A DNA stretch of 64,000 nucleotides, taken from assembly GCF_002266425.1 (NCBI RefSeq), contig NZ_NPMN01000002.1, forward strand, positions 124,001-188,000. Direction: 5' to 3'. The DNA is from Tissierella sp. P1. GTDB taxonomy: Bacteria > Bacillota > Clostridia > Tissierellales > Tissierellaceae. Numbering within the stretch: position 1 is the first letter of the stretch; each line of letters opens with the position of its first letter. The notes under the pieces were generated by a model. That model was not told the origin of the DNA. It did no database searches and saw nothing but the letters and a program-made list of their open reading frames with translations. A program made the position numbers and the translations under genes. Shown here piece by piece: positions 9,365 through 18,501 of this stretch.

Positions 9365-10088
9365 CTATAAAGATGGAATAATTTGTTCAAATACTGAAAT
9401 AAGTCCAAATATATATGAGATAGTTCTTGAAGGAGAATTTAAGGGAGCACCAGGACAATTCTATATGATAAGAGGATGGGAAGAATTAGATCCATTTTTA
9501 CCTAGACCTATTAGTATTGCAGATGTGGAAGGTAGAAGAATAAAGTTTTTATATGAAGTTAGGGGTAGAGGAACTCATATTATATCAAAATTAAAAAAGG
9601 GAGATAGATTAAGTATACTAGGACCATTGGGCAATGGATTTGATCTAAAAATCCAAGGGAAAATAGCATTGATATCTGGTGGTATAGGTATTGCACCAAT
9701 GTTATATTTAACTAAAAAACTTTTAGGAGAAGTTGATATCTACGGTGGATTTAGAAGTAATGCTTACTTTTTAGACCAAATAAGACCTTATGTAAAAAAT
9801 GTATTTATCGCCACAGAAGATGGATCTACTGGTCATAAAGGATTTGTAACAGAATTATTTGATCCAAGTAAATATGATTTGGTTTTAACCTGTGGACCAA
9901 CTCCAATGATGGAGGTAGTGATAAGAATGTGTAAGGATAAAGTTCCAGTATATGTTTCTATGGAAAATCGTATGGCATGTGGTATAGGTGCTTGCCTTGG
10001 ATGCACAATAGAGACCATAAGAGGAATGGAAAGAGTATGTAAGGAAGGACCAGTATTCAAAGGTGAGGAGGTTGTATTATATGACTAA
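9354..10088 (+). CDS. pyrK: dihydroorotate dehydrogenase B, electron-transfer subunit
   Basis: FAD and [2Fe-2S] subunit that passes electrons from dihydroorotate (via PyrD) to NAD+. 244 aa from the ATG at 9354, which lies inside the pyrF end; a TTG at 9348 is an alternative. FAD motif [13 protein letters not shown]-binding [15 protein letters not shown], and a C-terminal cysteine cluster CGIGACLGC with a later VCKEGPVF for the iron-sulfur centre. The stop lies within the first codons of pyrD. Confidence 0.95.
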   Translation: MADSYKDGIICSNTEISPNIYEIVLEGEFKGAPGQFYMIRGWEELDPFLPRPISIADVEGRRIKFLYEVRGRGTHIISKLKKGDRLSILGPLGNGFDLKIQGKIALISGGIGIAPMLYLTKKLLGEVDIYGGFRSNAYFLDQIRPYVKNVFIATEDGSTGHKGFVTELFDPSKYDLVLTCGPTPMMEVVIRMCKDKVPVYVSMENRMACGIGACLGCTIETIRGMERVCKEGPVFKGEEVVLYD

Positions 10089-10977
10089 GGTAAATATATG
10101 TGGTGTAGAACTTAAGAATCCAGTCATAGCTGCCTCAGGAACCTTTGGCTTTGGTAGAGAATTCGAAGAATATTTTTCTATAGAAAAATTAGGAGGTATA
10201 TCTACTAAAGGTCTTACCCTAAATAAAAGAGATGGAAATAAAGGAATAAGAATATATGAAACTCCCTCAGGATTGATGAATAGTATAGGGTTACAAAATC
10301 CTGGAGTAAGGGGATTTATTGAGGATGAACTACCATTCTTGGAAAAAAAAGATACAGTAATATTAGCCAATCTAGGAGGAAGCACTTTAGATGATTATCT
10401 ACAGGGGATAGAATTATTAAATAATACTTCAGTTCATTTTATTGAGCTTAATATCTCATGTCCTAATGTAAAAGAAGGTGGTATGGCCTTTGGTATAAAA
10501 TGTAACACAGCATCAGAAGTAGTGAAGGAAGCTAAAAAACTATCTAAAAAGCCAATAATAGTAAAACTATCTCCTAATGCTGAAAATATAAAAGAGATGG
10601 CATATACATGTGTAGAAGCAGGGGCAGATGGACTTTCTCTTGTGAATACTTTTAATGCTTTAGCAATAGATATTTATAAGAGAAAGCCTATATTTAACAA
10701 TATAACAGCTGGTTTATCGGGACCATGTATCAAACCTATAGCTTTAAGAATGGTATATGAAGTAAATCAGGTTGTAGATGTACCTATAATAGGCATAGGT
10801 GGAATAACAACAGCAGAGGATGCTATAGGATTTATTATGGCAGGAGCCATAGCTATTCAAGTAGGAAGTGGTAATTTTATTAAACCAGATATCTCTGTGG
10901 ATATTATTAGAGGTATAGAAGATTTTATGAATAAAGAAGGAATTAAATCACTGGAAGAAATTAGAGGAATAATTTAA
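10081..10977 (+). CDS. pyrD: dihydroorotate dehydrogenase B, catalytic subunit
   Basis: FMN protein (298 aa) oxidising dihydroorotate to orotate. ATG at 10081 is used because GAGGAGG lies 8 nt upstream; a GTG at 10063 would lie inside pyr[10 protein letters not shown]-like N-terminus (AASGTFGFG), [13 protein letters not shown] with the class 1B catalytic cysteine, KLSPNA and [11 protein letters not shown] phosphate-binding strand. Together with PyrK it forms the NAD-dependent type 1B enzyme. Confidence 0.95.
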   Translation: MTKVNICGVELKNPVIAASGTFGFGREFEEYFSIEKLGGISTKGLTLNKRDGNKGIRIYETPSGLMNSIGLQNPGVRGFIEDELPFLEKKDTVILANLGGSTLDDYLQGIELLNNTSVHFIELNISCPNVKEGGMAFGIKCNTASEVVKEAKKLSKKPIIVKLSPNAENIKEMAYTCVEAGADGLSLVNTFNALAIDIYKRKPIFNNITAGLSGPCIKPIALRMVYEVNQVVDVPIIGIGGITTAEDAIGFIMAGAIAIQVGSGNFIKPDISVDIIRGIEDFMNKEGIKSLEEIRGII

Positions 10978-10980
10978 GAT

Positions 10981-11056
10981 AATTAACAAAGAACAATTAA
11001 CAAAGAACAATTAACAAAGAACAATTAACAAAGAATAATTAACAAAGAACAATTAA
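10981..11056 (+). repeat. 14-bp tandem repeat, five full copies plus a partial
   Basis: AATTAACAAAGAAC is repeated at 10981, 10995, 11009, 11023 (last base T) and 11037, then a partial copy at 11051. Each unit divides into two heptamers ending in AAC. A set of complementary GTTAAxT heptamers follows at 11094-11121 before pyrE. Confidence 0.95.
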
Positions 11057-11093
11057 AACATTGATTTATTAATTGGTTTTATGGTTTTCAATT

Positions 11094-11121
11094 GTTAACT
11101 GTTAATCGTTAATTGCCAATT
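11094..11121 (+). repeat. heptanucleotide repeat, inverted relative to the pyrD-pyrE tandem array
   Basis: GTTAACT, GTTAATC, GTTAATT and GCCAATT follow one another in 7-nt phase. They are complementary to the AATTAAC half of the array at 10981-11056, so the transcript can fold back on itself across about 40 nt. Confidence 0.75.
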
Positions 11122-11139
11122 GAAGAAAGGGGTTTTAGT

Positions 11140-11694
11140 ATGATAATCGATTTATTAAAGGAATCAAATGCATTGCTTGAAGGACATTTCTTATTATCAT
11201 CAGGGAAACATAGTGATAGATATGTGCAATGTGCGAAACTATTACAATATCCAGATAAGGCAGCAAAAGCCATATCTTTTATAGTAGAAAAGGTTAAAGA
11301 CTTAGATATTGATATAGTTGTAGGACCAGCTATGGGAGGAATTATAGTAGCTTATGAGCTAGGACGTCAGCTAGGTAAACCTGCTATATTCACCGAACGA
11401 GAAGAAGGTGAAATGAAACTAAAAAGAGGTTTCCATATCGAAAAGGGACAAAAGGTACTTATCACTGAAGATGTTGTAACCACTGGAAAATCGGCATATG
11501 AAGCTATCAGAGTTGTTGAGGAATATGGTGGGGTTGTTGTTGGCATAGCATGTATAGCTGATAGATCTAAAGGTGATATTAAATATCCAGTATATGGAGG
11601 AACTAAATTAGAGATAAAAACCTATGATATAGAAGATTGTCCTTTATGTAAGGAAGGGTTACCGATAGTAAAACCAGGAAGTAGAAAAATTTAG
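11140..11694 (+). CDS. pyrE: orotate phosphoribosyltransferase
   Basis: Transfers phosphoribose from PRPP to orotate, giving OMP. 184 aa from the ATG at 11140, 7 nt after GAAAGGGG; the in-frame TTG at 11113 lies inside the repeat region and is unlikely. [14 protein letters not shown] at the N-terminus and the PRPP motif [14 protein letters not shown] are present. The [18 protein letters not shown] region is typical. Last gene of the pyr operon; a terminator follows. Confidence 0.94.
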   Translation: MIIDLLKESNALLEGHFLLSSGKHSDRYVQCAKLLQYPDKAAKAISFIVEKVKDLDIDIVVGPAMGGIIVAYELGRQLGKPAIFTEREEGEMKLKRGFHIEKGQKVLITEDVVTTGKSAYEAIRVVEEYGGVVVGIACIADRSKGDIKYPVYGGTKLEIKTYDIEDCPLCKEGLPIVKPGSRKI

Positions 11695-11737
11695 TGCTGC
11701 ATGGGATGGATTCTCATGTAGCATTATTTTTGTTTTT
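11695..11737 (+). terminator. pyr operon terminator
   Basis: 12-bp stem with G-U pairs (11695-11706 with 11712-11723), 5-nt loop, then a T-rich tail. Confidence 0.75.
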
Positions 11738-11746
11738 CCATGTAAA

Positions 11747-11774
11747 TTTGCTTTTTCAAACAATATATTATAAT
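11747..11774 (+). promoter_or_regulatory. possible promoter of the 11.8-12.3 kb unit
   Basis: TATAAT at 11769-11774 with a weak TTTGCT at 11747-11752 (16-bp spacer). The -10 is perfect, the -35 poor. It would give a leader of about 230 nt. Confidence 0.45.
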
Positions 11775-11824
11775 ATAAAAATGTGGTTTTAACGAGATGA
11801 TAGATTTATAAAGGTGGTGTTTTT

Positions 11825-11881
11825 ATGCGTTTAAGGAATTATAAAACAGGCACATCCTCCATGCAAAGTCATACAAGATAA
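11825..11881 (+). CDS. possible 18-codon leader peptide
   Basis: ATG to TAA, 18 codons, basic and rich in Ser/Thr/Arg. The ribosome site AAGGTGGTG ends 5 nt upstream, unusually good for a chance ORF. Its second half lies in a region that can form several competing helices. Not recognised; it could be a leader peptide for the gene at 12014 or the broken start of a lost gene. Confidence 0.35.
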   Translation: MRLRNYKTGTSSMQSHTR

Positions 11882-11976
11882 ACGGTGGCAATTAGTTTGT
11901 ATGGAGTAAAATAGTATAATTGCCAATATTCATTCTAACTTGTTTGTGAATAGATTGTTTATAATGTAGACTTTGC
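11863..11976 (+). promoter_or_regulatory. possible structured leader RNA
   Basis: Exact complementary pairs: GCAAAGTC (11863-11870) with GACTTTGC (11969-11976), CATACAA (11870-11876) with TTGTATG (11897-11903), and GGCAATT (11887-11893) with AATTGCC (11918-11924). The second and third helices interlock and cannot form together in a simple nested fold. This is what a conformational switch or pseudoknot looks like, but no known riboswitch class is recognised. Confidence 0.4.
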
Positions 11977-12013
11977 TTCCTTAGAACGAAATTTTTTAAG
12001 GGGTGGAGTTAGA

Positions 12014-12277
12014 ATGAAATATATTAAAGCAAATAATATTTTTCCGGAAGAATTATTAAAACAAATACAGAAATATGTACAAGGGGAATTAATCTATATC
12101 CCTAAGCCAGAGGGAGTTAGAAAAAAATGGGGAGAAAATTCAGGTCATAGAGTATATTTAGATCACAGAAATAGCCAAATTCGTGAAAAATTTCTTGTGG
12201 GATTATCTATGGATGAACTGGCAGAAGAATTTTGTCTTTCCATTGAAAGTATTAAAAGAATTGTTTATTCTAAATAA
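12014..12277 (+). CDS. small HTH-like protein (resembles CD3324 family)
   Basis: 87-aa protein. The first half (NNIFPEELLKQIQKYVQGE then IYIPKP) and the C-terminal helix-turn-helix-like segment (GLSMDELAEEFCLSIESIKRIV) match the layout of small Clostridial proteins named after C. difficile CD3324, distantly similar to Mor-type DNA-binding proteins. A DNA-binding role is an inference from the HTH-like end. Ribosome site AAGGGGTGGAG before the ATG. Stands alone between a possible structured leader and its own terminator. Confidence 0.6.
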   Translation: MKYIKANNIFPEELLKQIQKYVQGELIYIPKPEGVRKKWGENSGHRVYLDHRNSQIREKFLVGLSMDELAEEFCLSIESIKRIVYSK

Positions 12278-12286
12278 AATATTAAG

Positions 12287-12322
12287 AAGATTCATCTAAT
12301 TTTAAATAGATGAATCTTTTTT
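12287..12322 (+). terminator. intrinsic terminator
   Basis: 12-bp stem (12287-12298 with 12307-12318), 8-nt loop, then T's. Confidence 0.85.
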
Positions 12323-12484
12323 GTTAAGAACTTATATTAATTGTTTTTGACATATTATATTTAAGTAATACTCTATATAATAAAATTTAAGCTGTATATC
12401 ATAATAGATAGTCTAATCTATGATTAATTATTATCTCATAGAAATAATGAGAGAGAAAATAAAGTATAGGAATGAGGTGTATTT

Positions 12485-13483
12485 ATGCTAATTCGCAGAT
12501 TATCTAATGAGGAACTATATAAGGCTGTTGATTTACGAATTAAATGTTGGAATAATGATTATAGAGGTGTTATTCCACCTAATGTAATGGACAGAGAAGA
12601 AGAACTGGAATTCCTTATATCATGGATAAACGAAAAATGTGATGACATAAGGCGTATTTATGGGGTTTTTGATGGGGAAAAATTTGCTGGTTTTGTAGGA
12701 GCAAGTATAGCACAGAAGGAAGATAGTGATAAAGGAGTAGAATTAAATTATCTGTTCGTAAAACAGGAATATCGGGAACGTGGACTTGGTATTAAATTGA
12801 TTAAAGCCATAGTAGATGAATTTAAGGTGTATGGATTTAGAGAACTAATAGTGTATAATTGGCATGAAGTGCCTTCTAATAAATACTATTTATATTTAGG
12901 CGGAAAAGTAAAAAAACAGGTTATTCAATCTCTTAAAGGGCAAGATACATTAGTTGACGTGTTTGTTTGGGATTTAGTAGATATTGTCAAAACATTAAAT
13001 AATATGTTATATGCAAGAGATGTTCAGCATGGTGGGCTTCATGTGAAGAAAAAGTTTGATGAAAGCGTCATAATTACGACAGAGTGCTCAGATGGTGATT
13101 TTGATTATGTTTGTAATGGATTATTTAAACACAATGTAATGAAGACAGAAGGAGTATTAAGAAAGCCAGGTATTGATATTAATTTATATCTTAAAACTTC
13201 TGATGAAGAAACAATAGGAGCAATTTTATGTGATACTTTCAATTATTGTCTGTATATTGATGTAATGTGGATTAATGAGAGATATAGGGGAAAAGGATAT
13301 GGTAGGCTACTGATTACTGAAGCAGAGAAAATAGCTAGAGCATATGGATGTGTTTTTGCCCATACTTGTACATTTAGTTATCAATCGCCTTGGTTCTATA
13401 AAAAATGTGGATATGAAGTGTTCTCTATATTAGACGAATATCCTGATGGTATAAAGCAGTACTTTCTAAAGAAAAAGTTCTAG
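12485..13483 (+). CDS. protein with two GNAT acetyltransferase domains
   Basis: 332 aa. The N-terminal GNAT domain (about 1-155) has acetyl-CoA loop VKQEYRERGLGIKLIKAIV. The second domain (about 195-332) has NERYRGKGYGRLLITEAEKIA followed by the usual aromatic C-terminal FYKKCGYEVF. The two halves are not close copies. Acceptors could be small molecules, antibiotics or proteins; the sequence does not tell. Ribosome site GAGGTG before the ATG. Monocistronic or loosely linked to the methyltransferase downstream (137-bp gap). Confidence 0.8.
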   Translation: MLIRRLSNEELYKAVDLRIKCWNNDYRGVIPPNVMDREEELEFLISWINEKCDDIRRIYGVFDGEKFAGFVGASIAQKEDSDKGVELNYLFVKQEYRERGLGIKLIKAIVDEFKVYGFRELIVYNWHEVPSNKYYLYLGGKVKKQVIQSLKGQDTLVDVFVWDLVDIVKTLNNMLYARDVQHGGLHVKKKFDESVIITTECSDGDFDYVCNGLFKHNVMKTEGVLRKPGIDINLYLKTSDEETIGAILCDTFNYCLYIDVMWINERYRGKGYGRLLITEAEKIARAYGCVFAHTCTFSYQSPWFYKKCGYEVFSILDEYPDGIKQYFLKKKF

Positions 13484-13620
13484 GATAAGGTTCAGGAAAG
13501 GAAGAGGTAAGCTATTTTTAAGGTGTTTAAAACTAGTTATAATGATAGTAGGATTAATTGTAAAATTATTTTAAATTCTGTGAATGAGTTAGAAAATTTA
13601 TGTTTATGGAGGGTAAATAA

Positions 13621-14415
13621 ATGAGAGAAATTGATTCAAATAAACATGCTTGGGGACAAGTATCTCAAGATCATTATGAAGCATTCAAAAAAAAGCTATT
13701 AAATGGGAACCATCAGTTTAATATGTATATAAAAAATGAAATTGGTGATTTAAGAGGCAAGAGAGTTATACACTTACAATGTAACACAGGAGCTGATACA
13801 ATACTTTTAGCAAAAATGGGAGCAAGAGAAGTTATAGGTGTTGATTTAGTCCCAGACAATGTTTTTTATGCTAAAAAGCTTGCTAATGATTTAAACATTG
13901 AAAATATCAATTTTATTGAGTCTGATATTATGACATTAATGGATAAACATGATGAAAAGTACGATATGGTCTTCGTTTCAGAAGGTGCCATTGGCTGGCT
14001 TCCAGACCTAAGTCAATGGGGAAGAACAATTCGTCATCTCTTAAATAACAATGGATTTGTTTACGTTTTTGATTCGCATCCATTTTTCTTAACTTTTAAT
14101 ACAGATAAACTTGCGAAAAATGAAATAGAGATTCAGTATCCCTACTTCAGCAAAATTCCCGATGAAGAAGATTCTATTGGTGGATACGTTTCAGCACCTA
14201 AACGTGACGTAAAAGCATATTTTTGGATGTACACAGTTTCTGACATCATTAATGCTCTTACAAATGCTGGTTTGCATATCAATTATTTTAATGAGTATAA
14301 GGAGAACTTCTTCAATGCTGGTGGAATGAAAAATGTAGGAAATGGATTGTTTAATCTTGAATATAATATTGATAAATTCCCGATGTCATTTAGCATAAAA
14401 GCCACTGTTTATTAG
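13621..14415 (+). CDS. class I SAM-dependent methyltransferase
   Basis: 264 aa with a Rossmann-type SAM fold: motif I is altered (VIHLQCNTGADTILLAKMGA in place of the usual glycine-rich VLDLGCGxG), motif II acidic strand EVIGVDLVP, motif for adenine IESDI, and motif IV YDMVFVSEGAI. Belongs to the group of Clostridial/Bacillus methyltransferases with HLQCxxG. Substrate unknown. GGAGGG ribosome site before the ATG. Ends at a hairpin shared with the convergent gene. Confidence 0.8.
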   Translation: MREIDSNKHAWGQVSQDHYEAFKKKLLNGNHQFNMYIKNEIGDLRGKRVIHLQCNTGADTILLAKMGAREVIGVDLVPDNVFYAKKLANDLNIENINFIESDIMTLMDKHDEKYDMVFVSEGAIGWLPDLSQWGRTIRHLLNNNGFVYVFDSHPFFLTFNTDKLAKNEIEIQYPYFSKIPDEEDSIGGYVSAPKRDVKAYFWMYTVSDIINALTNAGLHINYFNEYKENFFNAGGMKNVGNGLFNLEYNIDKFPMSFSIKATVY

Positions 14416-14574
14416 TTCAGTAATAATTACTCGTTATACAGACTATAATCACAATGATATAGTGTGATAACATATATTTTCTTAAAAATAAGTCGTGTGA
14501 AAAAGGAATGAATCGTAAGATTAATTCATAGTATACATTCTTCAGTTTAAGATAAGGGATATATACAAATATTA

Positions 14575-14610
14575 AAAAGCTATGAGATTTCTGAAATCAC
14601 ATAGCTTTTA
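14575..14610. terminator. bidirectional intrinsic terminator
   Basis: 16-bp stem with one mismatch (14575-14590 with 14594-14609), flanked by A-run and T-run, between convergent genes. Confidence 0.8.
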
Positions 14611-14657
14611 ATGTTGTGTTTTTGAGGAAATGATGAAACAGAATATTAACTTGGAAA

Positions 14658-14921
14658 TTATTTATTATTTTTTGTTTCTTTATATAAATCTGAATTAATA
14701 TTATCATTCTTATCTTGAATTATGGAATCTAATGATTTTGCATTGGGTCCAAATAATACATCTTCTGGTATATTTATAAAACTTCCCCTAGGAGGAAAAG
14801 TCTCGCTATTTTGATAAAAACTATTGTTGTCCAAATTTTCTGTTTTATCAGGCAAATTAGATTGTGTTTTATTAACAGGCTTAGTATAATAGGGTTGGTT
14901 AAGCTTTTCTTTATGATTCAT
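14658..14921 (-). CDS. small hydrophilic hypothetical protein
   Basis: 87 aa from the ATG at 14921, chosen because GGAGGTG ends 6 nt upstream. Rich in Asn, Asp, Lys and Ser, no hydrophobic helix, probably disordered. It contains a central FPPRGSFINIPEDVLFGP patch that looks more ordered. Not recognised. A strong ribosome site and own strand argue for a real gene; similar composition to the product at 4846-5052 suggests, without proof, a spore-related protein. Confidence 0.5.
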   Translation of the reverse strand: MNHKEKLNQPYYTKPVNKTQSNLPDKTENLDNNSFYQNSETFPPRGSFINIPEDVLFGPNAKSLDSIIQDKNDNINSDLYKETKNNK

Positions 14922-15075
14922 ATCCATCACCTCCAGTTATAACAATAGTATTAACCATAAAATCATTAATACTAAGGTAAAATTTCCTAAGAAATTAGAA
15001 TTGCATAATAAATTAATATATTTAATTAGGGTATTAATATATTTAAAATAAAGATTAAAAATATTAATATGACTA

Positions 15076-15104
15076 TTGACATTTTTAAGAATTAATACTA
15101 TCCT
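15076..15104 (+). promoter_or_regulatory. promoter of ABC exporter pair
   Basis: -35 TTGACA (15076-15081), 17-bp spacer, -10 TATCCT (15099-15104). Confidence 0.6.
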
Positions 15105-15120
15105 ATCATTAGGAACTAGA

Positions 15121-15155
15121 ACAATTAATAATTGTTAATTGTGCATTGTGAATTG
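15121..15155 (+). repeat. heptanucleotide-phased repeat
   Basis: Five consecutive heptamers (ACAATTA, ATAATTG, TTAATTG, TGCATTG, TGAATTG) share xxxATTG phasing. They lie between promoter and ribosome site of the ABC exporter genes and resemble the repeats at 11094-11121 and 24358-24447. Confidence 0.65.
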
Positions 15156-15173
15156 ATTAAACGGGGGGATACA

Positions 15174-16820
15174 ATGAAAGAGCTTTTACTTAAACGGAAA
15201 TCAAGATTTATATTTTACATACTGGCCTGCTTTATACCAGTGTTAGATAACACATTGGTAAACTTGGTTATGTCAATGATTATAGGTAGTATTCAAGTTG
15301 GAACAATGGAAAATTTCATTAGAATTTGTTTTATTTCACTGGGAGTAACAGTATTAGGAGCTGTAATGTATATAGTATCTAGATTTATGAGAATATCCTT
15401 CATGAGGGATACATTGCTAGATGTTAGACTTTTAGCATTTGACAAGATATTAAACTCATCCTATAAAGAGTTTAGTAAGAAATCCAAGGATAGCTATATT
15501 TCTAATCTAATCAATGATATTAATATATTTGAAAGTAACTTTTTTCTACAGCTTATTAATGTAATATTTCGCGGTGGAGTATATGTAGTATCACTTACTA
15601 TAATAGGGTTTTTAGATATAAAATTTTCCATAGGTGCTTTCGTTATCTCTATAATATTATTTTTTATTAGCAAGAGTTTTGAAAGTAAGACAGTTAAACT
15701 TCAAGAAGAAGTATCTGAATATAATGAGAATTTTGCCATAGAGATGTCAAATATTTTTAATGGATTAGAGATATTGAAATTAAATAATATAGAAGACCAA
15801 TTTCTATCTAAGGCATTGAAATCTATTACTGGATTAGAAAGAAAAAAGTTTGAATTTAATATATATACAGATAGCCAAAGAAGAATTATGGAGTTCCTAG
15901 GCTTCGGATTCTTAATAGGATCTATGGTTTATTTGTCTACTTTATTAGGAAAAGGTATATCTTTAACCAAAGTAACCTTTATGGTGCAATTAGCAAATGG
16001 TTGTATATGGAATGTTACTTCTATTTTACCTCTTTTTAATCAGCTCAAATCATCAGCTAAAATATATGATAAGATAACAAAGAACAATGAAGATGATTCG
16101 GTTTATATACAAAAGGAAAAGGATTTTACATTTAAAAATGAAATAGAAGTTAAAAACCTATATTTTGAATATGAAGGAAAAGAAATTTTGAAAGATACAT
16201 CCTTCAAGATTGAGAAGGGTAAGAAATATTTACTCAAAGGGACAAGTGGTGCGGGTAAATCGACATTGATTAAATTACTATCAATGATTTATGATGATTA
16301 TAAAGGTAAAATAACTGTGGATGGCGTAGATTATAGGGAAATTAAAGAATCTAGCTTAAATGATAAAGTTTCTTTCATATACCAAGATGTATTCTTATTT
16401 GAGGATACCATATATAATAATATAGCATTATATAAATCCTATCATGAAGGAAAAATTCAAGAGGCAGCCAATAAAGCAGGACTAGATAATCTACTTCAAA
16501 AAAAGGAAAATGGAATTCATGAAATGTTAATGGAAAATGGAAAGAATTTATCTGGCGGAGAGCGACAAAGGATTTCCATTGCTAGAGCCATAGTTAAGGA
16601 TTGTGAGATTTTATTTGTAGATGAGGGGACCTCAAGCCTTGATGAAGAATTGGGAAGAAAGATAGAAGAGACAATACTTTCTTTAGATTGTACAGTTATT
16701 GCTATTTCTCATAGATATTATGAAGGAATAACAGAAAAATATGATCATATTTTAGAAATTAAAAACAATCAAATTAATGAATATAATTCAAATGAATACT
16801 TTATGGAGGTGGCAATATGA
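15174..16820 (+). CDS. ABC exporter half-transporter, subunit 1
   Basis: 548 aa with an N-terminal six-helix ABC exporter domain (about 1-310) and a C-terminal ATPase: Walker A KGTSGAGKSTLIKL, Q-loop FIYQDVFLFE, signature LSGGERQR, Walker B ILFVDEGTSSLD, H-loop AISHR. The ATG at 15174 follows CGGGGGGAT; a longer TTG start at 15132 lies in the repeat region. It overlaps the next gene by 4 nt (ATGA), as expected for a heterodimer. Cargo unknown (drug, lipid or peptide). No C39 peptidase domain and no candidate peptide gene nearby. Confidence 0.88.
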   Translation: MKELLLKRKSRFIFYILACFIPVLDNTLVNLVMSMIIGSIQVGTMENFIRICFISLGVTVLGAVMYIVSRFMRISFMRDTLLDVRLLAFDKILNSSYKEFSKKSKDSYISNLINDINIFESNFFLQLINVIFRGGVYVVSLTIIGFLDIKFSIGAFVISIILFFISKSFESKTVKLQEEVSEYNENFAIEMSNIFNGLEILKLNNIEDQFLSKALKSITGLERKKFEFNIYTDSQRRIMEFLGFGFLIGSMVYLSTLLGKGISLTKVTFMVQLANGCIWNVTSILPLFNQLKSSAKIYDKITKNNEDDSVYIQKEKDFTFKNEIEVKNLYFEYEGKEILKDTSFKIEKGKKYLLKGTSGAGKSTLIKLLSMIYDDYKGKITVDGVDYREIKESSLNDKVSFIYQDVFLFEDTIYNNIALYKSYHEGKIQEAANKAGLDNLLQKKENGIHEMLMENGKNLSGGERQRISIARAIVKDCEILFVDEGTSSLDEELGRKIEETILSLDCTVIAISHRYYEGITEKYDHILEIKNNQINEYNSNEYFMEVAI

Positions 16821-18430
16821 AAAGGTCCATAAAGAAATCTTGGGTATATCTAGCCCTAGCATTTTTAGTGCTGACTATTGGAATAGCCTTAGACGGATAT
16901 ATAACTATTAAGATTATGAGGATAATTGATGCGGCTATGGAAGGAAATATGAACTTATTTAAAGAAGAAGCTATAAAAGCCTTCTTATTTATTGGATTAT
17001 CACTTCCATTTAACATCCTTTCTTCTTATACAAGGGGACTATATATATATAAATCCTTAGTTAAAACAAAGGTCAACTATGTAGAGAAATTATTTGGTAA
17101 AAATATTAATGAATTTCAATCTGAGAATAATGCAAAATATTTATCTGCTATAACTAATGATATGAACAATATAGAGAAGAAGTACTTAGAAGGAATATAT
17201 GAAGTAGGAAGCAGCTTTATTGGGTTTTTAGTATCCTTTATAGTTATTGCCTCAGTAAGTCCATCAGCTCTGTTTATTGGAATAGGCATATCTATAATAT
17301 CAGTGGTTTTATCAATGGCAGTAGGAAAGCCGTTACAAAGACATGAAAAACATAGGTCAGATCTATTCGAAGGATATACATCTTATATAAAAGAAGTCCT
17401 AGGAGCCTTCCAAATTATTAAGGCTAATAATCTAAATGAAAAAGTTAAAGAAGATTTTTATAATAAAAGTAAAGATATTCAATATAAGGGATATACAATA
17501 GATAAAATCCATACTTATACTTTATCTTTGCAGCAACTTGTAATGTATAGCTCAACATTTGGAATTCTTATTATATCAGCTTTTATGGCTATAAGGGGAT
17601 CAATAAGTACTGGGGCTGTTATTTTAATAGTAAATAATATGAGTAGAGTGATTTTTCCTCTGATGAACTTAGCGGAATGGTTCCCAAAGATATTTTCAGT
17701 CAAATCATTATTTGAGAAAATGGATGAAGGTCTTAAAAATTATGACAACCATAAAGAAACAATGGATATAAATGAATTTAATAATAGCATTGAATTTAAT
17801 GATGTATCCTTTGGATATGAAAATAAGGAAGTATTAACAGGTGTTAATTTAAACATCGTGAAAGGAGAAAAGTATTTAGTTGTAGGTCCTAGCGGTGGAG
17901 GAAAATCAACATTATTAAAGCTTTTTAGAAAATATTTCAATCCGACCAATGGAGATATATTAATTGATGGCAAAAGTTTGAAAGATATTAGGAAAGCAAG
18001 TTATTTTAAGAATATTTCTAATGTAGAGCAACAAGTATTTCTATTTGAAGATACACTTAGGAACAATATTACCCTATATAAGGATTATAGTGAAGAGGAA
18101 ATTGATCTTGCTATAGAAAGAGCTGGATTGAAAGACTTTGTAAAAGGTTTGCAAAACGGACTTGATACTATGATATATGATAATGGAAAGAATATCTCTG
18201 GAGGAGAAAGATCAAGAGTTGCCATAGCGAGGGGACTCCTTTCCAAATCAGACATAATTTTTCTTGATGAAGCTTTCGCAAGTCTAGATTCTAAGGTAGC
18301 TAAAGAGATAGAAAATACATTATTAGATTTAGACGGTGTAACTGTAGTAAATGTAAGTCATGTAATATTCCAAGAAACAAAGGATAAGTATGATAAAATT
18401 TTTGTAGTTAAAAATAAAGCAGTTATATAA
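16817..18430 (+). CDS. ABC exporter half-transporter, subunit 2
   Basis: 537 aa, same architecture as its upstream partner: six-helix membrane domain, then Walker A VGPSGGGKSTLLKL, Q-loop NVEQQVFLFE, signature ISGGERSR, Walker B IIFLDEAFASLD and H-loop NVSHV. Both subunits keep the glutamate after Walker B, so by these motifs neither ATP site is plainly degenerate. Start overlaps the partner's stop by 4 nt, with GGAGGTG upstream. Together they should form one exporter. Confidence 0.88.
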   Translation: MKRSIKKSWVYLALAFLVLTIGIALDGYITIKIMRIIDAAMEGNMNLFKEEAIKAFLFIGLSLPFNILSSYTRGLYIYKSLVKTKVNYVEKLFGKNINEFQSENNAKYLSAITNDMNNIEKKYLEGIYEVGSSFIGFLVSFIVIASVSPSALFIGIGISIISVVLSMAVGKPLQRHEKHRSDLFEGYTSYIKEVLGAFQIIKANNLNEKVKEDFYNKSKDIQYKGYTIDKIHTYTLSLQQLVMYSSTFGILIISAFMAIRGSISTGAVILIVNNMSRVIFPLMNLAEWFPKIFSVKSLFEKMDEGLKNYDNHKETMDINEFNNSIEFNDVSFGYENKEVLTGVNLNIVKGEKYLVVGPSGGGKSTLLKLFRKYFNPTNGDILIDGKSLKDIRKASYFKNISNVEQQVFLFEDTLRNNITLYKDYSEEEIDLAIERAGLKDFVKGLQNGLDTMIYDNGKNISGGERSRVAIARGLLSKSDIIFLDEAFASLDSKVAKEIENTLLDLDGVTVVNVSHVIFQETKDKYDKIFVVKNKAVI

Positions 18431-18501
18431 TAAATAGCTAATTAGCTCATTTTTTATTATATATAGGAAATCTACTATTCTTAATCTAGATGAAAGTCTT
18501 T

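Noticed and set aside
10981-11056. Possible CRISPR array
   Set aside because: The 14-bp units are contiguous without spacers and there are no cas genes.
15132-15173. Longer start for the first ABC exporter gene
   Set aside because: The extra codons come from heptad repeat sequence; ATG 15174 has a strong ribosome site.
15174-18430. Bacteriocin exporter
   Set aside because: No C39 peptidase domain, immunity gene or leader peptide with a GG motif is seen near the ABC pair.
18437-18460. Terminator between ABC genes and MFS gene
   Set aside because: Only a short AGCTAATTAGCT palindrome before T's; too weak to call.
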